This document shows, piece after piece, positions 1-5,213 of a stretch of 7,513 bases of DNA. The stretch comes from JAVEYA01 sp034003745 (GTDB lineage Bacteria > Bacillota > Peptococcia > DRI-13 > PHAD01), in contig JAVEYA010000106.1 in NCBI GenBank assembly GCA_034003745.1, positions 1-7,513 on the forward strand, in the 5' to 3' direction. Numbering within the stretch: position 1 is the first letter of the stretch; every line of letters starts with the position of its first letter. Under the pieces are notes generated by a model. That model ran no database searches and was not told the origin of the DNA. It was given only the letters and a program-made list of their open reading frames with translations. The translations under genes were made by a program, and so were the position numbers.

Positions 1-39
1 TACAGATGTGAGATGGGATTATGAGGTGTAAAGGATCCT

Positions 40-561
40 ATGAACATACACAAGAAAGAAAGCATTATTTGGATTTCAATATCTGCCGCTATCCTAGTTA
101 TTTCGATACTCGCTTTGGTAGGTTATCATACAAGATTAACCATTTTAACCCAAAGCGTTATGGAACTTGAAGGCAGCAAGAACGTTTGGGCACAAAGAGA
201 AGCAGAATTGACTTTGGAAATTGCGGACCTTCAAGCCCAGATTGAACAGAATGCCGAATTGATAAAAGCTTTTCCATCTAATAATCCGGAAATTATTAAT
301 TCTTTAAAACAACAAGGGCTTAACGGTGGACTGCAGGAAATTGTAGATGACCTTATAAAACATAGTGAATTGATTCCTTATCAAGGTGTTTTAGGCGGAA
401 AGATGGACTTCTACAGTAAAGAAGATATCTTTGTGATTTCGGATAGATGGGTTTTAGCATATTTTGAGGATGGTCATATAGGAGGAAATATACTGCTTGA
501 GTATAGGATAAAAAATAAAAATATTTCCTGGAAAGTAATAGACTCTTACTTGTTTGAATAA
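40..561 (+). CDS. Membrane-anchored coiled-coil protein of unknown function
   Basis: I do not recognise the family. The 173-residue product has a short basic N-terminus (HKKE), one hydrophobic segment at about residues 8-28 that looks like an uncleaved signal anchor, and then a charged heptad-like stretch at about 35-77 rich in L, E, Q and A that should form a coiled coil. A C-terminal domain of about 80 residues follows; its end (about 122-172) is rich in aromatic and alternating hydrophobic residues and reads as a small beta-sheet domain. The likely topology is N-in, with coiled coil and C-terminal domain outside. AAAGGA at 30-35 stands 4 bases before the ATG, and AGGTG at 24-28 could also serve. 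Another gene starts 64 bp downstream on the same strand. No catalytic motif is visible, so a structural or envelope role is possible but unproven. Confidence 0.8.
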   Translation: MNIHKKESIIWISISAAILVISILALVGYHTRLTILTQSVMELEGSKNVWAQREAELTLEIADLQAQIEQNAELIKAFPSNNPEIINSLKQQGLNGGLQEIVDDLIKHSELIPYQGVLGGKMDFYSKEDIFVISDRWVLAYFEDGHIGGNILLEYRIKNKNISWKVIDSYLFE

Positions 562-582
562 TAAGCAAGTTGAGATATTTTT
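548..582 (+). terminator. Weak possible terminator after the coiled-coil gene
   Basis: An 8-bp stem with one G-U pair (548-555 with 563-570, loop of 7) spans the stop codon and is followed by a T run at 578-582. The stem is AT-rich and the T run begins about 8 bases after it, so termination, if any, would be inefficient. It may only be partial punctuation before the next gene. Confidence 0.25.
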
Positions 583-625
583 CGGGGTCGTCATACTAAA
601 ATGAATATGAAGGGAGAGTATCGGG

Positions 626-1099
626 GTGGTTAGAAAATCATATAATGAGAAGCTAAATAATTCCGGAGATTTGCCGAAGACGGAGTTCATTGGTCCTGAC
701 AATAAGATGGCAAAACGTTTTGGCTGTGGCAATATGGTTATAGCAGCGCCTATCGAATATGATGAGGTAATGAAAAAAATTCCCCCGGGGAAGCTTATAA
801 CTTCAGATGAAATAAGAGCATATCTGGCGAAAAATCATCAGGCCGACTTTACATGTCAGCTGACTGCGGGAATTTTTATTAATATTGCCGCAAATGCCTC
901 ACAGGAACGTGAAGTATCAGGAAGTAAAGATATTACTCCTTACTGGCGTACCTTGAAAAGAAACGGAGAGTTAAATGAAAAATCCCCGGGCGGTATAGAC
1001 CAACAAAAGATGCTGCTGGAAATGGAAGACCATGAAGTAATACAGAAGGGCAAACGATATTTTGTTGCAGACTATGAAAAAGCATTATACCAATTATGA
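626..1099 (+). CDS. MGMT-like (alkyltransferase-like) protein lacking the acceptor cysteine
   Basis: The 157-residue protein resembles the DNA-binding domain of O6-alkylguanine-DNA alkyltransferase. Residues 52-90 (IPPGKLITSDEIRAYL, then AGIFINIAANA) match the family's winged-helix section, usually written as vPkGkVtTYgdIA and VGnAl. The segment from 105, PYWRTLKRNGELNE, lines up with PCHRVVrsdGslgG, and the tail PGG...QKMLLEMEDH matches the family's GG...K..LL..EG. The acceptor Cys of PCHR is therefore Tyr106 and the following His is Trp107, so methyl transfer by the usual route is not expected. ATL proteins, where Trp replaces Cys, bind alkylated bases and hand them to nucleotide excision repair; a similar sensing role is an inference here. 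The start is GTG, with AGGGAGAG at 611-618, 7 bases upstream. It sits inside the co-directional left cluster. Confidence 0.78.
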   Translation: MVRKSYNEKLNNSGDLPKTEFIGPDNKMAKRFGCGNMVIAAPIEYDEVMKKIPPGKLITSDEIRAYLAKNHQADFTCQLTAGIFINIAANASQEREVSGSKDITPYWRTLKRNGELNEKSPGGIDQQKMLLEMEDHEVIQKGKRYFVADYEKALYQL

Positions 1100-1161
1100 T
1101 TGATTCTTAATTCGCATTTTTTGGAGATACGCTGATAAACAGGAATTCGCGAGGCAAGCTT

Positions 1162-2019
1162 ATGAATAACATAAAAAGCAAAAAACATAGAACGACGCTG
1201 ACGGTTTTATTAATTATCCTTCTTGCCTCTGCTATTTGGGTATATTGGGGAAATATCTCTATTCAGATAACGCATATCGGCATCAACAGCAAAAAAATTC
1301 CGATCGCTTTTAACGGGTTTAGAATTGTGCAGGTATCCGATTTGCATAATGCAGAGTTCGGGGATAATCAAAGTAAATTGCTTCGTGCGATTAAGGCCGC
1401 CTCTCCGGACTTGATTGCCGTCACCGGTGATTTGATTGATTCAAGGCATACAGATGTTGAGAAAGCAATGGATTTTATCGAGGGCGCTCTTGATATTGCC
1501 CAGGTATATTTTGTTTCAGGCAACCATGAGGCCAGGACCGATAAATATGCGGAACTGAAAGAACGAATGATGGAGTCTGGCGTTATTCTATTGGAGGATG
1601 AAAGCGCCACAATCAAATTCAGTGGAGATACTATCCGTTTATTGGGGCTGAAGGATCTCGATTTCAGCGGCATATTCCGGGAAAATACGGTCATGATTGA
1701 TACAAAGCTGAAAGATATGCGGGATGAAAGCGGCAAATATACGGTTTTACTATCCCATAGGCCGGAGCTGTTTGAGGTGTATACAGCGAACGGGATTGAC
1801 TTGGTTTTAAGCGGTCACGCGCATGGCGGACAAGTGCGTTTACCCTTTGTTGGAGGTCTTGTTGCGCCGAATCAAGGTTTCTTTCCTAAATATTCTGAGG
1901 GCGTATATGAAAAGCAACAAACGAAAATGATTGTCAGCCGGGGCTTGGGAAACAGTATTGTCCCTGTCCGTCTCAATAACCGGCCTGAATTAGTCATGAT
2001 TACGTTTGTATCAGTATAA
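1162..2019 (+). CDS. Membrane-anchored calcineurin-like metallophosphoesterase (YkuE type)
   Basis: The 285-residue product is a typical length for the YkuE/YaeI branch of metallophosphoesterases. A basic N-terminus and hydrophobic segment at about 12-30 anchor it, probably with the catalytic domain outside the membrane. All metal-site motifs are present in order: SDLH at 59-62 (Asp60, His62), GDLID from 89 (Asp90), SGNHE at 119-123 (Asn121, His122), SHRPE from 198 (His199) and SGHAHGG at 217-223 (His219, His221). The enzyme should hold two metal ions and hydrolyse phosphomono- or diesters. Relatives have been linked to UDP-diacylglucosamine or envelope phosphoester substrates, but the substrate cannot be read from sequence. 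The ribosome site before the ATG is poor (GAGG at 1151-1154), which suggests modest translation. It lies 62 bp after the alkyltransferase-like gene and 58 bp before the ASCH-like gene. Confidence 0.93.
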   Translation: MNNIKSKKHRTTLTVLLIILLASAIWVYWGNISIQITHIGINSKKIPIAFNGFRIVQVSDLHNAEFGDNQSKLLRAIKAASPDLIAVTGDLIDSRHTDVEKAMDFIEGALDIAQVYFVSGNHEARTDKYAELKERMMESGVILLEDESATIKFSGDTIRLLGLKDLDFSGIFRENTVMIDTKLKDMRDESGKYTVLLSHRPELFEVYTANGIDLVLSGHAHGGQVRLPFVGGLVAPNQGFFPKYSEGVYEKQQTKMIVSRGLGNSIVPVRLNNRPELVMITFVSV

Positions 2020-2077
2020 GGCAGCCCTCCAACGTTACTTCATATTCGTATCTTAACTAGATAAAGGGAGGATGGAA

Positions 2078-2506
2078 ATGGATCATGTAGTTTATGTTGA
2101 TGCGAAAGCCAAAGAAATGGATAAGCTTCTCACCGGCGAAAAAACAATGATTATCAGGGGTGCGACAGGAAGAAAAATTCCCTATGGCAGAGTATTTGCA
2201 GGAGAAAATCTTTTTTTTATCAATAATAACGGAGAAGGTTCAGTTAAAGCCTCCGGTATAGTAAAAAATGTATTTCATTCTGATAAAGTGACAGAGGAAG
2301 AATCGATTAAATTAATTGAAGAAAATCAAGGCAAGTTAAAACTGACGGATAAGGAATTTAAACGATGGGCGGGGAAGCGATATATAGTATTCGTCGAAGT
2401 AGAAGGCGTTAAAAGTATAACTCCAATAGAAATCGATAAAAGTCAATACGGCAATATGGATGATTGGTTGCCGGTTGGTGATATAAAAACGGTTTCACGG
2501 ATATAG
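2078..2506 (+). CDS. Small ASCH/PUA-like domain protein
   Basis: This is a single-domain protein of 142 residues. Residues 10-46 (helix, GEKTMIIRG loop, PYGRVFAGENLFFIN strand) followed by a VKASGIVKNV strand have the layout of ASCH domains, which belong to the PUA superfamily and usually bind RNA or modified nucleotides. The ASCH signature GxKxxExR is partly kept: Gly20, Lys22 and Arg27 match, but Ile25 stands where Glu is expected. A second half (about 85-130) contains RYIVFVEVEGV and ends in a MDDWLPVGDI motif. I chose the ATG at 2078 because AAAGGGAGG at 2063-2071 is 6 bases from it, whereas it directly abuts the alternative in-frame ATG at 2072 with no spacer. The neighbours are a phosphoesterase upstream and an Smr protein 51 bp downstream. 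The family call rests on pattern only; nucleic acid or nucleotide binding is an inference. Confidence 0.75.
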   Translation: MDHVVYVDAKAKEMDKLLTGEKTMIIRGATGRKIPYGRVFAGENLFFINNNGEGSVKASGIVKNVFHSDKVTEEESIKLIEENQGKLKLTDKEFKRWAGKRYIVFVEVEGVKSITPIEIDKSQYGNMDDWLPVGDIKTVSRI

Positions 2507-2557
2507 AAATCCCAAAGCCGGAAGAAATAAATTGAAAAGTATTACAGGTGAAACAAT

Positions 2558-2899
2558 ATGGCCAGAAAGGTTATCGAATTTAATCTTGAATACAATCATC
2601 CTACTGTTGAGACCGCCGTGCAAAAGCTGAAGAATGCCTTAACTACATTCAAGGGGCAAGGGTATAAAGCAGTTATTGTTATTCACGGTTATGGTTCCTC
2701 AGGTGTTGGCGGCAGTATTAAAACAGCCGTAACAAAATGCCTCGCCGAAAGCAGCATGAGAGGTATTGTCAGGGCATCTGCCGGGGGAGAACAATGGTCT
2801 GCGAGAAAAAAGGAGATCGTATCTTTTTGCAAAGATTTAGAGAATCATGAACTGAGAGTAGCCAATAATCCCGGCGTTACAATTGTTATTTTAAGATAA
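2558..2899 (+). CDS. Stand-alone Smr (small MutS-related) domain protein
   Basis: The whole 113-residue product is one Smr-like domain. Residues 16-32 form the first helix (TVETAVQKLKNALTTF), 38-52 read AVIVIHGYGSSGVGG, matching the family's vxIIHGxGxGxL core (His43, Gly44, Gly46), and the C-terminal NNPGVTIVILR matches the closing GxGxTxVxL strand. Smr domains of MutS2, SmrB and eukaryotic Cue2 act as endonucleases on DNA junctions or on mRNA at stalled ribosomes. The usual N-terminal DLH catalytic motif is not evident here: the equivalent position reads FNLEYNH. An unusual loop SAGGEQW (74-80) and a charged helix follow the core. It may therefore be a binding-only or altered-catalysis member. 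The AGGTGA ribosome site at 2546-2551 is 6 bases from the ATG. The next gene, 70 bp downstream, encodes a predicted RNase. Confidence 0.83.
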   Translation: MARKVIEFNLEYNHPTVETAVQKLKNALTTFKGQGYKAVIVIHGYGSSGVGGSIKTAVTKCLAESSMRGIVRASAGGEQWSARKKEIVSFCKDLENHELRVANNPGVTIVILR

Positions 2900-2902
2900 G
2901 GC

Positions 2903-2927
2903 TTACACATATGTAATTTGATACAAT
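2903..2927 (+). promoter_or_regulatory. Possible extended -10 promoter for the NYN-LOTUS gene
   Basis: TGATACAAT (TG at 2919-2920, TACAAT at 2922-2927) is an extended -10 element (5/6 hexamer) about 45 bases before the start codon at 2970. No good -35 is present at 16-18 bases. A small dyad TTACA/TGTAA (2903-2907 and 2912-2916) lies just upstream and could be a regulator site. This would give the nuclease gene its own transcript in addition to read-through. Confidence 0.35.
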
Positions 2928-2969
2928 ATACCTATATGAAGCCACAATAAAGCGAGAGGAGATTTACTT

Positions 2970-3737
2970 ATGATAGAAGATAAAGAGCGTTGTCTTGCGG
3001 TATTGATCGATGCGGAAAACATCCCCTACAAAAAAATCAACGAGATAATGATTGAGATTGCCACGTATGGAATGCCTACAATTAAAAGAATCTACGGTGA
3101 TTGGACAGATAACGCGGTAAAGGGTTGGAAGAAAATACTCTTAGAAAATGCGATAACCCCAATTCAGCAATATAGTTACACCGCAGGGAAGAATTCTACA
3201 GACTCGGCTATGATCATCGATGCGATGGACATCCTGTATTCCGGTAATGTGGAAGGCTTTTGCATTGTCTCCAGTGACAGTGATTTTACACGTCTGGCTA
3301 TTCGTTTGCGTGAAGCGGGAATGATGGTCTATGGCATTGGCGAAAAAAAGACACCGACGCCTTTCATCGCTGCCTGCAATAAATTTACTTATATTGAGGT
3401 ATTAAGCGCACAGAGGGTAGAAGCCGACGCTGACGATATAAAAGAAAGCAAGGAAGAAACCCTTGAAACAGTGAAAAATACGAAACCTGCCGGAATAAAT
3501 CCGGAGATCATTAAATTAATAACAACGTCGGTCTCTGATGTGGCAAATGATGATGGGTGGGCGTTTTTAGCGGATGTCGGTACTTTAATCATAAAAAAGA
3601 AGCCTGATTTTGATCCGAGAAATTTTGGCTTTACGAAGTTGACTCCATTAATTAAGACGCTGTCACAATTTGAGATAGAAATACGTGAATCGGGCAACTC
3701 CAAAATTAAGCATATTTATGTTAGAAATAAGCAATAA
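2970..3737 (+). CDS. NYN-domain (PIN-like) putative RNase with C-terminal LOTUS/OST-HTH domain
   Basis: The 255-residue protein has two domains. Residues 7-146 form a NYN domain of the PIN-like fold: LIDAENIP holds Asp14 and Asn17, NSTDSAMIIDAMD holds Asp78, and CIVSSDSDFTRLA holds Asp103 and Asp105, so the acidic metal-binding set is complete. A charged linker (about 148-174, rich in E, D and K) leads to a LOTUS/OST-HTH winged-helix domain at about 177-252, recognisable by the long first helix and the PRNFGFTKLTPLIKTL segment. The same architecture is found in eukaryotic MARF1/Limkain-b1, where NYN cuts RNA and LOTUS domains bind RNA (including G-quadruplexes) or partners. Bacterial members are common but poorly studied. 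The product is likely a soluble cytoplasmic Mg2+-dependent ribonuclease; the target is unknown. The ribosome site AGAGGAGA lies at 2954-2961. It is the last gene of the left cluster and converges on the XRE gene with a 30-bp gap. Confidence 0.93.
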   Translation: MIEDKERCLAVLIDAENIPYKKINEIMIEIATYGMPTIKRIYGDWTDNAVKGWKKILLENAITPIQQYSYTAGKNSTDSAMIIDAMDILYSGNVEGFCIVSSDSDFTRLAIRLREAGMMVYGIGEKKTPTPFIAACNKFTYIEVLSAQRVEADADDIKESKEETLETVKNTKPAGINPEIIKLITTSVSDVANDDGWAFLADVGTLIIKKKPDFDPRNFGFTKLTPLIKTLSQFEIEIRESGNSKIKHIYVRNKQ

Positions 3738-3767
3738 AGTATCTGGTTGGGGTCTAGGCGCGCCGGA

Positions 3768-3980
3768 TTAATCATCATTATAGGAAAATAAATCGTCTAT
3801 GGTTGCATTGAGCGCTTTGGCAATATCATAGGCCAGCTTTAACGAAGGATTATATTTGCCTTTTTCCAGATGGATGATGGTTTCACGCCGGACATTCACC
3901 AGCTTGGCTAAATCATCTTGCGTCATATCCAGTTTAGCCCTGTATTCTTTAATACGGGTTTTTAAGTTCGGCAAGATCAT
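3768..3980 (-). CDS. Small XRE-family transcriptional regulator (YgzD-like)
   Basis: The 70-residue protein is essentially one Cro/C1-type helix-turn-helix. KTRIKEYRAKLDMTQDDLAKLVNVRRETIIHLEKGKYNPSLKLAYDIAKALN... shows the standard five-helix pattern; MTQDDLAKLVNVRRETIIHLEKG (about 19-41) is the HTH and the Arg31-Arg32-Glu33 region is the recognition helix. The tail ATIDDLFSYNDD is typical of the short YgzD/YozG-like regulators, which have no effector domain. The start codon overlaps the stop of the upstream membrane gene as ATGA (3977-3980), with an AGGTGA ribosome site inside the end of that gene, so the two are translationally coupled. It is probably an autorepressor acting at the twin palindromes at 4323-4359. 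The effector signal, if any, may come through the membrane partner; that part is inference. Confidence 0.94.
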   Translation of the reverse strand: MILPNLKTRIKEYRAKLDMTQDDLAKLVNVRRETIIHLEKGKYNPSLKLAYDIAKALNATIDDLFSYNDD

Positions 3981-4309
3981 TCACCTACTTTATCGTAATA
4001 TTGAAGTGAAAAGGCAAATACGATTATCTGCAGAGCGAAGTTTATTGCGTAGGCATGTACAAAGATGCTGAAATCTGCGATAAGATTTGCATAAATCGTA
4101 GTGGCAGGATAAAGAAAAAAGGTTATAAGCAAAGTGTTTTTCGCTGCTTTGTTGATATTGGCTGAAAATCGTTCGTCATTGTGGATTTTATAGAAACTGA
4201 AGAATCCGAAAAAGCCAAAGAAACCAGTGAAGCTTAAATTACCGGCGAATATACTGGGCAGTCCAAGTAATCCCAAAAAACCTAAATACTTAATCCAATT
4301 CCTTTTCAC
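3977..4309 (-). CDS. Small multi-pass membrane protein, DUF3796-like
   Basis: The 110-residue hydrophobic protein has an N-terminal YLGFLGLLGLPSIF segment, a striking Phe/Gly repeat (FTGFFGFFGFFSFYK, about 27-41), an NDERF motif at 44-48, and two further hydrophobic segments at about 59-78 and 82-103, giving three or four membrane spans. This pattern matches the family known as DUF3796, often found beside small XRE regulators; its function is unknown. Translation starts at GTG (4307-4309) with a strong GGAGGGG ribosome site at 4321-4315 on the minus strand. It is the first gene of a two-gene operon with the XRE regulator and overlaps it by 4 bases. By analogy with membrane partners that modulate a cognate repressor (for example SdpI/SdpR) it might act as sensor or immunity protein, but nothing in the sequence proves this. 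Confidence 0.85.
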   Translation of the reverse strand: MKRNWIKYLGFLGLLGLPSIFAGNLSFTGFFGFFGFFSFYKIHNDERFSANINKAAKNTLLITFFLYPATTIYANLIADFSIFVHAYAINFALQIIVFAFSLQYYDKVGE

Positions 4310-4322
4310 AGTATCCCCTCCA

Positions 4323-4338
4323 GTTACATATATCTAAC
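4323..4338. promoter_or_regulatory. Operator O2: second copy of the palindrome in the leader
   Basis: GTTACATATATCTAAC is palindromic except for one base pair and agrees with the O1 core at 13 of 16 positions. The two centres are 21 bp apart, two helical turns, so two dimers could sit on the same DNA face. It lies just downstream of the predicted minus-strand start site and just upstream of the ribosome site. Confidence 0.55.
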
Positions 4339-4341
4339 ATT

Positions 4342-4361
4342 ATGTTATAAATATATAACAT
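4342..4361. promoter_or_regulatory. Operator O1: perfect 8-bp inverted repeat over the -10
   Basis: The arms are ATGTTATA and TATAACAT, separated by AATA. The 16-bp core at 4344-4359 is GTTATAAATATATAAC. The site covers the minus-strand -10. By symmetry it also contains TGTTATAAA on the plus strand, an extended -10 that could serve the NERD gene. It is the probable binding site of the XRE repressor. Confidence 0.65.
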
Positions 4362-4379
4362 TGGAGTTTGTATTGTCAA
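4352..4379 (-). promoter_or_regulatory. Sigma-A type promoter of the DUF3796-XRE operon
   Basis: On the minus strand a perfect -35 TTGACA (4379-4374) is followed after 16 bases by TATATA (4357-4352), preceded by TG at 4360-4359 to make an extended -10. Transcription would start near 4345, leaving a leader of about 36 bases. The -10 lies inside the larger palindrome, which is the expected arrangement for autorepression. Confidence 0.65.
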
Positions 4380-4469
4380 CATTTTTATCAAATGATCGAT
4401 ATAAGAGATAAGGAGAAGGACTGCGTGGAAAGCCAGGTTGGTATTTATGCGGGAGTTGGAGTGATAAAT

Positions 4470-5102
4470 ATGATAGGGCAACTTATTACCGATCTGTGGT
4501 TTTTATGGATATTGGTAGTAATCGCTTTAGGCTGCAGCTTATTAAGACCGATGCTTAAAGGCGCGGTGGGGGAGAAGACTACCGCAGATATTTTGGCAAT
4601 GTTGGATCCGGCTAGGTACAAAGTGATGAATGATGTCTTCCTGGGCGTGGGGGGAAAGACTTCGCAAATTGACCACGTGGTTGTTTCAGACTTCGGCATC
4701 TTTGTCATCGAGACCAAGAATTACAAGGGCCGGATCAGCGGCGATGACAATTTGGAGTACTGGATCCAGGCGTTCTGGGGGAAAAAAGAGAAGTTGTACA
4801 GTCCGCTTCGTCAGAATTACAGTCATACGCTGGCCCTGAAGCACCATTTGAAGAATTTTCCCAAAGTCAAATACATCCCGATCATTGTTTTCTCTGCCCG
4901 CGCCGAATTAAAAGTAAAGACAACAGCGGATGTTGTCTACTCGATGAACCTCTTAAAGACGATTCGAAAATACACGGAAGTGAATCTTACTAAGCAAGAT
5001 AAGGACGCTATCATTGAGAAAATCAATTTGGTGCATATTAAAAGTAAAGACGCCTGCCAGAAACAGGGCGACTTTATTAAACAGCAGAAAGCCAAAATAT
5101 AA
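4470..5102 (+). CDS. Membrane-anchored NERD-domain (nuclease-related) protein
   Basis: From the ATG at 4470 the product has 210 residues. A hydrophobic segment at about 8-26 is followed directly by RPMLKGAVGEKTTADILAML (26-45) and the NERD core: VFLGVGGKTSQIDHVVVSDFGIFVIETKNYKG (about 56-87). The pattern Asp68 ... Glu81-x-Lys83 is the D-ExK arrangement of restriction-like nucleases, and SPLRQN at 111-116 is the usual NERD follow-on motif. The family's activity is mostly untested; DNA processing is predicted. GGAG at 4458-4461 is 8 bases before this ATG, and family members normally begin just before the membrane span. A GTG at 4425 with AAGGAG at 4410-4415 would add 15 residues and is a real alternative. 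The gene is divergent from the DUF3796-XRE operon and may share its operators. The C-terminus is Lys/Gln-rich. Confidence 0.88.
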   Translation: MIGQLITDLWFLWILVVIALGCSLLRPMLKGAVGEKTTADILAMLDPARYKVMNDVFLGVGGKTSQIDHVVVSDFGIFVIETKNYKGRISGDDNLEYWIQAFWGKKEKLYSPLRQNYSHTLALKHHLKNFPKVKYIPIIVFSARAELKVKTTADVVYSMNLLKTIRKYTEVNLTKQDKDAIIEKINLVHIKSKDACQKQGDFIKQQKAKI

Positions 5103-5135
5103 ACCCTATTCCCAGCAGGGTATTGCTTTATTTTA
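5103..5135 (+). terminator. Possible intrinsic terminator after the NERD gene
   Basis: ACCCT (5103-5107) pairs with AGGGT (5117-5121) around a 9-base loop and is followed by a T-rich stretch up to 5135. The stem is short, so efficiency is uncertain, but the position directly after the stop codon fits. Confidence 0.4.
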
Positions 5136-5161
5136 TGGAAATATAAGTTAAAGATAAAAAT

Positions 5162-5181
5162 ACCCCGGTGTGAACCGGGGT
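5162..5181. terminator. Strong GC-rich hairpin between NERD and phosphodiesterase genes
   Basis: A perfect 8-bp stem, ACCCCGGT and ACCGGGGT, closes a GTGA tetraloop. On the plus strand only a mixed T-rich stretch follows (to 5196). On the minus strand the stem is followed by TATTTTTATC, a better U tract. It could end transcripts from either side. It stands only 19 bases before the ribosome site of the next gene, so it might also affect that gene's message. Confidence 0.55.
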
Positions 5182-5213
5182 TAGTCTGCTTATTTTGCAT
5201 AGGTGAGGTTAGT

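Noticed and set aside
2..30. Possible C-terminal end of an upstream gene (TDVRWDYEV then TAA at 28-30)
   Set aside because: Only nine codons are visible, too few to support a gene; the spacing would fit an upstream neighbour but cannot be judged here.
454..732. 92-codon minus-strand frame across the gap between the first two genes
   Set aside because: It overlaps both convincing plus-strand genes, has no family features, and its composition follows from the antisense of those genes.
3757..3764. GGCGCGCC palindrome in the 30-bp convergent gap
   Set aside because: It stands out in AT-rich surroundings but is too short to form a terminator and has no T run; no function can be supported.
4373..4405. 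Plus-strand TTGTCA (4373-4378) and TATAAG (4400-4405) as a NERD promoter
   Set aside because: The 21-base spacing is too long for a sigma-A promoter, and TTGTCA is mostly the complement of the minus-strand -35.
4368..4469. N-terminal extension of the NERD protein from a TTG at 4368 or ATG at 4392
   Set aside because: The TTG lies within the promoter/-35 region and has no usable ribosome site, and the ATG at 4392 also lacks one. ATG 4470 or GTG 4425 have good sites.
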